In this document: positions 57,391 to 64,000 of the stretch, piece by piece
Layout: the number at the start of each line of letters is the position of its first letter
How positions within the stretch are numbered: the stretch's first letter is position 1
Assembly (NCBI GenBank): GCA_004352715.1
Contig: SCFE01000026.1
Location: forward strand, 1,396,204-1,460,203
DNA length: 64,000 bases
Source: Hofstenia miamia
Taxonomy: Eukaryota; Xenacoelomorpha; Acoela
Reading direction: 5' to 3'
Translations under genes and position numbers: made by a program
The notes under the pieces: model-generated
What the model was told of the DNA's origin: nothing
The model's database searches: none
What the model saw: the letters and a program-made list of their open reading frames with translations, nothing else

Positions 57391-58600
57391 TTGAATAAGA
57401 AGAATTACTTGAATAGTAAAATTCTGGAAATAGAAAATGGCACTAATGTAATGACTGATATAAAGTCAATTGCAAACACTATGAATAGAGAATTTAAGGA
57501 GCTGGGTATATATAAGGGTAAAAAGATAAAGTTTGAGAATTTTATTCAAGTTGAACACACATTTAGTTTTCAATACTTCAATGAACACAAATTAGTTGAG
57601 ACAGTAAATAGTTGGGATCAAACTGCATCTGCAGGAATTAATGGAATACCCATTTTCATCTTAAAACATCAAATATTTCTCTGAATATCTAACATTTGTT
57701 TTCAACTATGCAATAAGAACAAATATGTATCCCCAAATTCTTAAAAAGGCTGATATAACACCTGTCTTCAAAAAGGAGATCCAACAAATAGCAAGAACTA
57801 CAGACCTATTTCCATTACAACCCCAATATTGAAAATTTTTGAAAGGTTGCTAAGCAAGCAATTAATGTCATATTTGAATGAACACAAAATTTTATCTACA
57901 AATCAATTTGGCTTTAGAAAGAACTTGAGAACTATAGATGCTTTGCTGGCTTTTATTGAAAACACTAGCTATTTTTTAAATAGCTATATTTGCAGTTGTG
58001 TTGCTTTACTTGACCACAGTAAAGCATTTGATAGTTTGGACTTCAGCATTCTTGATCAAAAATTAAAAAGTTATGGATTTGATATAGCAACAAGAGAGTT
58101 CATTAACAGTTTTCTAAATAATAGAGAACAATGTGTGAGAATTAATAGCACTTATTCCAACTATATCATAACTAGCAAAGGAGTCTCACAAGACACAGTA
58201 TTAGGTCCAATTCTGTTCAACCTTTACATAAATGACTTATCAAATCACCTTTTAGACAGTGAAATTATTCAATGTGCAGATGATATTTGTTTCATAAACT
58301 GGCATATAAGTCCAATAGTTGCTACTAAGAACCTCCAAAGAAACCTTGATAAGGTAAACACTTATTTCCACCAAAATAAACTGACAATGAATAGAAAAAA
58401 CACAGTTCATTGTCTTCACACCTAAACAGACAAAACAACTTGTAGCAAAGTGTACAATTGTAGATTCCAAGGACACCCCCACATATCACCAACTGACTCA
58501 GTATAATACTTGGATGTCATTATTGACAGAGACTTCCATTATAAAGAGTTTATTAGGAAGAAGATCCATAAAATGGCGTGAGGCATACAGTATCTAAAAC
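57391..58600 (+). pseudogene. LINE reverse transcriptase, nearly complete but frameshifted
   Basis: The frame 57391-57684 ends VNSWDQTASAGINGIPIFIL, the K-S-x-x-[AS]-x-G-x-D-x-[IL]-P block. A frameshifted stretch with LKKADITPVFKK follows. 57829-58425 then has KIFERLLSKQLMSYLNEHKI, NQFGFRKNLRT, LLDHSKAFDSLDFSILDQKL (motif A), GVSQDTVLGPILFNLYINDL (motif B') and QCADDICF (the YADD box with Cys for Tyr, both Asp kept). The tail around 58510-58600 reads YLDVIIDRDFHYKEFI and KKIHKMA, matching the fragment at 17483. Confidence 0.85.
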
Positions 58601-59320
58601 AAATTAAGAAAATTACAAGGAGCAATGCAATTACAAATGCACTAGTATTAAGTCACTATAGATATGGATTTTCTTACTACATGGCATAAGAATTATACAG
58701 ACAGAGCATATAAATAGAATGTTTAACAGGTGTATATATGTAATGTATAACATCAACAAACAAGCAATTTTTGAATTCATCTATAATTATAGATGCATCA
58801 ATATTGTTGCTTACTTATATTTTTAAACATCTATGCCAAAATCACTACTTCAGGAATTTCTATAAGTATAACTCCTGAACAAATAAGCTAATTAATAATG
58901 TTCAAATAAAAAGTAAGTTTTGGAAAGGAGGGTATGTAATAAATACATGTAATTTATGGAATAAATTAGATTCTAGCATCTGTAATGAACCAAACTTAAA
59001 AACATTTAAAAAGCTATTTAAAGAAAATTTACTTGCAAATCAATTCAATTATGGGTACTCAAAAGCCTAAAATCTTTGGCAAAATTATTAAACAAACACC
59101 TTATAATTTTTTCTGTTTTTGTTTTCTTTTTGTTGTTACTTTTTTTATTTAATTTTTTTATTCTTATGTATATGTCATAGCTTTCTTTATTTTATTGTGC
59201 AATTCTGTATGTATCATCATTTTGTAAATATGTTGTATATATTGTAAATATTGTATATATTCATTTTTGCAGAATGTAAATATAGTTTTGTACAATTATT
59301 AGACAAATAAAGGCTATTAA
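58600..59320 (+). other. 3' tail of the 2A-bearing LINE
   Basis: It contains broken C-terminal coding (SHYRYGF-like, then WNKLD-like remnants near 58950-59060) and an AT-rich untranslated tail ending in AAATAAAGGCTATTAAACAT. No long poly(A) is present, as in CR1 elements. Confidence 0.5.
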
Positions 59321-59324
59321 ACAT

Positions 59325-59520
59325 TATAATATAAGGTTTCCTCTATTATATGCAGGGAATATGTGTCTTTGTTTGTGATGTCATATAATTTACAGAAGTC
59401 AATGCACAATCAGAACTTATTCCCCTGCTTAATGAATACTGTAGGTGATGCATACAGACATTGATATTTTTGTATTATGCCATTATTTATTAGTTCTTTG
59501 CACATTCTGCTTTATGATGT
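59325..59520 (-). pseudogene. gypsy reverse transcriptase, front part
   Basis: Minus-strand sequence reads KELINNGIIQKYQCLYASPT then VFIKQGNKF, a stop, then LCIDFCKLYDITNKDTYSLH. This is the conserved start of Ty3/gypsy RT (G-x-I-x-P-S-x-S-P-[YF]-x-S-P-[VI]-x-[FL]-V-K-K ... [RK]-x-C-[IV]-DY-R-x-LN). It is cut at its end by the LINE insertion. Confidence 0.8.
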
Positions 59521-60400
59521 TCAGGCACCTGTCTCACTAGTATTTTGTCTCTATCCTATGTTCTTCTCCTATCACTTACCCTACTTTTAACTTATCATAA
59601 TTAAAAATGTATGCATGCCTTCTCAAAACATTATTAATTTCTTCTATTTAACTGTTCTGTAAATGAGGATATGATAGTTGTATAAGCTGGGTATACATTT
59701 GCTTAATTTCCCATTTTTCTTCTATTGGGGAAGCCTTTGTGCCCATCATACTTCTGTAATTTATTGGCAGGCTGCTTCTCAAATATTTGTGTGTTCAATT
59801 GTCATCACCTATTACACTTAATTATTATGGCTGTTGTTATTATATTCTCTTCAACTGTCAATGTAGACCTAGCAATATAATTTTTTTTGCATTCATACCT
59901 GTTTGGTTGGGAAGTATAATCTCACCTGATATTTCTTCTGAACAATGAAATGTAATCATTCACCTACTAAATGGTTCTATCTTAGTCTCATCAACTGGAT
60001 TAAATTATGTTGTTGTTCAGATATGGTTTGAAATTGGGTTCTTATTTTTCTTTCTTCATTATATCTTTTCTCTTTTGATTTTCTTGTGAACATTTTTTTC
60101 TGACACATTAGTTACTTTCACTGCTTTCAATGATTTCTTTGACCTGGTTTCCTGATGACATCAAGAAGATTATTGGAAACATATAGAAGTTCTTTCTCCA
60201 GTTGTGGTGGGAGATGTCAGTTGTGGTCTTTTTTGATGAATCATATTTCTTAACCTGTGAGGCCATTTAAGTGCAATTTAATCTCAAAAACTAACTTAAT
60301 AAAAGTGTTAGTATCATCTTCAAGACTTCACTTTTGTTCAAATCTTTGTATGAAACTAGTGAGAATCCTATGATCAGGTGTGAAAACAATTCATACTTAT
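59520..60400 (-). pseudogene. gypsy gag/protease remnants
   Basis: Scattered minus-strand coding: LPNQTGMNAKKIILLG near 59910 (upstream of protease or linker) and a gag-like helical stretch PDHRILTSFIQRFEQK with FIKLVFEIKLHLNGLTG near 60270-60380. Too eroded for domain boundaries. Confidence 0.4.
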
Positions 60401-61600
60401 GAAATGCTCTTGATTATTTACTTAACTGATATAATCATTCAAAATCCAGAATGTAAGTCTCTGGATATTCCCTGTTTGGGGGCACATGGCATAAAGACTG
60501 TTATTCCATTTAATTCTTTATTCAGTGGAATACAAATATTAATTTTAAGATTATTTCAATTGTTAATTTGACAAAATGACAAATGGTGCTATTATTTAGT
60601 TTTAAGCTTCTCCTAAATATTGACATGGTAAAATTAGTGTAGCAGAAGATCCAATTTATACCTGTCAGGTATTTGTCCATATTTTTCTATGGTATAATTT
60701 TGTTTACAACAACCAGATGTATTTCATATAAATATGTGTGATTTGTATATTTATATTTTCTTCAGTTATTCTCAGTAAATATGTTTTTTACTTTTAACTT
60801 GACTTTATAATTCATTAAAAGTATGTGTTTCCAAATTCATCTGAATAACTAAGGGGCACCCAGAAATGGTACAGATTGGTTGGCATATCACTTTATCTTA
60901 GGTTAGGTGTATGGTTAGGGCTTTTTGTTGTACTGTATTTCTTTCATAACTAAAATTAAACTTTATTGCTATCACTGAAATTGGATGAGATGAGAAATGC
61001 ACTAAGTGTAAGTTTTTACTAAGTATGTAGGTTCCACTCACTGCACTCAAGAGTTGGGGCTTCTTTATTCTTGATCTTAAGTAGGGCCTTAAACTTATAT
61101 GACTTTCTTAAGGTTATCTGTATCAGGTTGGCCAGGTGTGGCTGCTCTTCCCTAACATGATCTTTTGTTTATTTTTAACTTTGAAGAGGATAGGGTGTTA
61201 TAGCAGGAGGAGTTAATTATTTATTTTTAGCATGAGTAAATTCATGCTTCAACTTGAAACACTCAACAGATAGATTAGTAGGATTGCTAACTGATTTCAT
61301 ACCAATGTCACATGGCAACTACTACAGGACTCCAAGTACATGTATTGCTTAATAATTAACCATACCACTGGAAGCTCTGATATAACCACCAAGAAGATGT
61401 TGAACCCCACAAAGAAGAGATGAGATTCCCACTTTCAGTACTGTCAGGAAGTCAGAATTTTTTTTTAGAATTGAAGAACCTAACCTACTGAACCTATTTT
61501 TAATTATTTCAGTTAAGTTGTACTAGTCAACACTCCTTTAACTTATAAGAATTAGATTGCCAAACACTAGAAGTCAGAAATCTAAAGGAACCACCAAAAA
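60401..61600. other. Interval between two head-to-head gypsy elements
   Basis: If both elements were complete, their 5' LTRs would lie here. I see no pair of matching LTRs and no polypurine or primer-binding site that I can support. Confidence 0.35.
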
Positions 61601-61609
61601 GCTAGCAAA

Positions 61610-62740
61610 ACCCTGCCCACATCACAAGATGCTGATACTACAGAAGAGCTCCTCACAAGACTAACTTTTTTGGAAAATTAAGTAACTCAGTTAAAAGAGA
61701 AGATTGATTTGATAGGGATAAAAAATTGTAGTCCCTTTGATCAGATCCAAAAAATAGGACCAATTACTCTGACTGTAGAAACTAAACTTAAATACAGAAA
61801 AGGACACATTAATATTAAATTGCAATGAGCTCAAAAATAAAAACTGTGACATCCTCTTACAATATCAAACACTTTAAGATAATAATCAAATCTTCAATAC
61901 AGTAAACTGAGAACAGCTTAAATTACTCTAATCAAATATGAATTTGATTAAACAAGTCAGAGAGTGTAACATACAGAATATTCAAGTTATAGAGCAGCCT
62001 ATGGCACAAGAAGCAGAAAATAATTCATTACACCAAAAAATACAGAACAGTAAAGTCCAGTTAACTAATTTACAAGCCTATCAGAATAAATTTGCAGCTC
62101 TAAGAACTCCTGAGATTGCTAAAAAAACCTGATCTAATTAATCAAAATAGAAGACATCATGTAAAACAGTTCCCCACCATCATATATAACTATTTTTCAT
62201 GCTCAATGTCAATTACCATTGCTGATAATTCACCAGCAAGGACTCAGGCCCCTCAACAAAAACTAAATGATCTACTAATATCACATTTAAATGAAAAATT
62301 AGACATAATTGAAAATAAATTAAAGGCTATCAAAACCTCACATCAAATAAAAAATCCTTTTGCTCCAATTTGCCACCCTTAGTAGTTGATGAACATTTAA
62401 AAATAAGAAAGCCAATGAGACACTTTCTCAGGAAAAGCTGATGGAACTTCTCCTACATTTGAAGTGTGGTTTTTTTCATGTGAGCAAAATCTAAATATCC
62501 AACATGCTGGTCATGAACAAGTGCTTGTGGAATTCCTGAGTTTCTTTACAGCAAAAGCATACAACTATACATAAAATATTAAGGAATTGTTTATCCAAAA
62601 CTTATGTGATCAATTCTATGCCCCTACAGCTTGTAACCAGTACAAGATACTTCTAAATAATATCATTTATAAAAAGAATGAGGACATAGAGGAATATATT
62701 CTACAGATTGAAAATCTTTACATATTTACATGAACTTTGT
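61610..62740 (+). pseudogene. gypsy gag region
   Basis: Pieces in order: a coiled-coil start with TEELLTRLTFLEN and VTQLKEKIDLI (about 61640-61720); frames 61938-62132 and 62116-62382, Gln/Asn-rich with heptad-like Leu (NEKLDIIENKLKAIKTSHQI); and a capsid-like stretch with TFEVWFFSCEQNLNIQHAGH and NEDIEEYILQIENLYIFT (about 62450-62730). This resembles the F-x-x-x-D-x-x-x-Y-x-x-x-[FL] capsid region of Ty3/gypsy gag. Multiple frameshifts. Confidence 0.6.
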
Positions 62741-62969
62741 CTAAATATTCATCACTTGATCTTTTTATGCATATCACTTATGGTATACCACTACCAATCC
62801 ATTGTGAGTTTGAACAGAAATGTGGTCTGGAACATAAACTTCTCAGGTTTATCAAAAAAGCCATTGAAGCAAAGCTTCAAATTGACAACTATACCAAGAT
62901 TCCAAACCAAATCAAAATAGGTAACAGTTTTCTCAATTTCATAGCTAAGAACACCAAATCTTTGTCAAA

Positions 62970-63512
62970 ATGTGCCCAAACCAAATCAGCATTAAAAGAG
63001 ATCAACTTAAATCAAATTATCATTGTTTAATAAATGCATCAGGTGATTATCTCAACATGAAAGGGATATCAACACTTTGGAATTCATTTTTGGAATTATT
63101 TCTCCACAATACTCTTATTGTTGATACAACCAACTGCACTTTGACTTACAACCTAATACTAGGTAAAGATTTTTTAGAAAAATACCAGTGCATTATAAAT
63201 TTCCAAGACAAAATGGTTGCAAGTGACCCTAAAAATAAAAACATTACAACACATCTCCAGACAATCAGCAACCAAACAATAACATTGCATCCTGTTGATA
63301 CCATTAAAATTAAACCATTTAGTTGGCATTTCATTACTTTAGAATTGAAACAACTGATTCAGTCCAATATTGTCATTAATAATCAACAAGGTTTCAATTC
63401 TACAAAAGTTGTGATTTTACCATTGATATTAAAAAGTCATGCCAACAAAGTTGCTTCTGTCATTTTAAATAAAAAGTCAAAATTTAATTACCATAACACC
63501 ATTCAATATTAA
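62970..63512 (+). pseudogene. gypsy protease and linker frame
   Basis: A 180-codon open frame. YNLILGKDFLEKYQCIINFQ (about residues 62-81) is the conserved C-terminal half of retroviral-type aspartic proteases (I-[IL]-G-x-[DN]-[FW]-L). The D-[ST]-G active site should lie ~80 residues upstream; what is seen there (NASGDYLN) may be a decayed or displaced version. The downstream part has no recognisable domain. Confidence 0.65.
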
Positions 63513-63513
63513 A

Positions 63514-64000
63514 ATGTATGCATCTCCTATTGTCACATTTGTGGAAACAAAAACTAAACCAATATTATCTTTAGAAATGTCAGACACTGACAATAACTCA
63601 GTTTTGTTTGCTGTAATTAATAGTGAAGCACATCTGCATTTGTTGTCTGACCAAATTGAAGAACTAACCTCCTTGTTAAAACAACACACATCAGTATTCA
63701 ACTTCAATACCATCAGTGTAGGTAAAGCCATTAGAGAAGAGCACATATTTGAAACATTGTAGAATAAACCAAAATGCCAACCAGTATGTCTTGTACCTGA
63801 AAACCTAAAACAAGATTACTAATAAATTATTAAAGCTTTGTTAAACAATGGAATTATTCAACCATCAAAATGTCCTTATGCATCACCAACAGTCTTCATT
63901 AAACAAAACAATAAATACTGCCTTTGCATTGACTTCAGAAAACTAAATGATATAAGAAAAAAGCACACTTACCCATTACCTCATATTGATGAAATATTTT
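63514..64000 (+). pseudogene. gypsy pol: linker and reverse transcriptase start
   Basis: The frame 63514-63762 shows LLSDQIEELTSLLKQHTSVF, the usual lead-in ([LF]-x-x-[LV]-L-x-x-[YF]-x-x-[VI]-F) before RT. After a stop, CQPVCLVPENLKQDY and LLNNGIIQPSKCPYASPTVF continue into IKQNNKYCLCIDFRKLNDIR and TYPLPHIDEIF, the beginning of a Ty3/gypsy RT. It is cut by the window end. The wording is better preserved than in the minus-strand copy. Confidence 0.85.

Larger units (their letters stand above)
54555..59320 (+). mobile_element. CR1-like LINE with esterase ORF1 and 2A-bearing ORF2
   Basis: This plus-strand non-LTR element interrupts the minus-strand gypsy RT: the gypsy frame LHIIEETLYY ends at about 59325 and resumes at LVSKNKFFTDL near 54545. 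The order inside is ORF1 with esterase motifs, ORF2 with hydrophobic leader and 2A motif, APE-type endonuclease, RT and 3' tail. The length (~4.8 kb, including a ~220-bp artefactual duplication) is close to that of a complete CR1. There are several stops and frameshifts, but far fewer than in the other LINEs here, so it is relatively young. Boundaries are approximate; no target duplication was verified. Confidence 0.8.
51232..60400 (-). mobile_element. Ty3/gypsy element broken by Tc1 and LINE insertions
   Basis: Read right to left: gag remnants (60400-60000), protease-flanking LPNQTGMNAKK (59900), the front of RT (59325-59520), an inserted LINE (54555-59320), the rest of RT and RNase H (53582-54545), integrase zinc and core (52714-53494), an inserted Tc1 element (51632-52628) and the integrase C-terminus (51232-51489). 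Removing the two insertions restores the normal Ty3/gypsy order. A related element in plus orientation lies at 61600-64000; its RT wording is close (TVFIKQNNKY against TVFIKQGNKF). Confidence 0.82.
61600..64000 (+). mobile_element. Ty3/gypsy element, plus strand, runs off the window
   Basis: gag coiled-coil and capsid region (61600-62730), protease (62970-63512), linker (63514-63762) and the front of RT (63780-64000). It is related to, and inverted relative to, the element at 51232-60400. It has several stops but longer open stretches than the gypsy at 38640. Confidence 0.82.

Noticed and set aside
1-64000. tRNA or rRNA genes and CRISPR arrays
   Set aside because: No tRNA-like B box with matching arms, no rRNA signature and no regularly spaced direct repeats with unique spacers were seen.

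Overview
This window is AT-rich, gene-poor eukaryotic DNA, most likely from an invertebrate animal; the phylum cannot be fixed from sequence alone. It shows spliceosomal introns, two metazoan-type lipid phosphate phosphatase genes and dense, mostly decayed transposable elements: LINEs, Ty3/gypsy, Tc1/mariner, piggyBac and MITEs. It also has draft-scaffold marks: gaps of 102, 1000, 1000, 76 and 21 N, and isolated single N's, two of which sit exactly between duplicated sequence.

Host genes. (1) An apparently intronless phospholipid phosphatase (PAP2 superfamily) at 8635-9459. (2) A paralogue in two exons, 21926-22279 and 41877-42338, whose 19.6 kb phase-0 intron splits the first catalytic motif. 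(3) Two phase-compatible small exons, 17020-17051 and 19854-19989, that begin an unrecognised protein in between. All three start codons lie 0, 2 or 3 nt after a T-rich 3' splice site, which suggests either leader introns or spliced-leader trans-splicing.

Mobile DNA. Left part (1-15200): a GC-rich LINE ORF1, a hAT-like MITE, a short MITE, a foldback element with 21-bp subrepeats, and a Tc1 relic. The large intron of the second phosphatase gene holds a GCGCC-rich MITE, piggyBac, Tc3-like, mariner and Tc1 relics, several LINE copies including one with an esterase-type ORF1 and a decayed 2A-like motif, a partial copy of a MITE family whose full-length member lies upstream at 17669-18182, two tandem arrays and a Ty3/gypsy relic. 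The right part (43400-64000) has three LINE fragments, about 4.8 kb with nothing recognisable, then a nest: a minus-strand gypsy element whose integrase is split by an IR/DR-type Tc1 element with intact TA duplication, and whose reverse transcriptase is split by a ~4.8 kb LINE. That LINE carries ORF1 with an SGNH-esterase signature and ORF2 opening with a near-perfect 2A peptide. A related gypsy element in the opposite orientation runs off the right edge.

The most interesting signals are the 2A-bearing esterase LINEs, the three AG-before-ATG gene starts, the catalytic motif split by a TE-stuffed intron, and the hidden two-exon gene. Almost every TE reading frame is broken, so these are mainly fossils.
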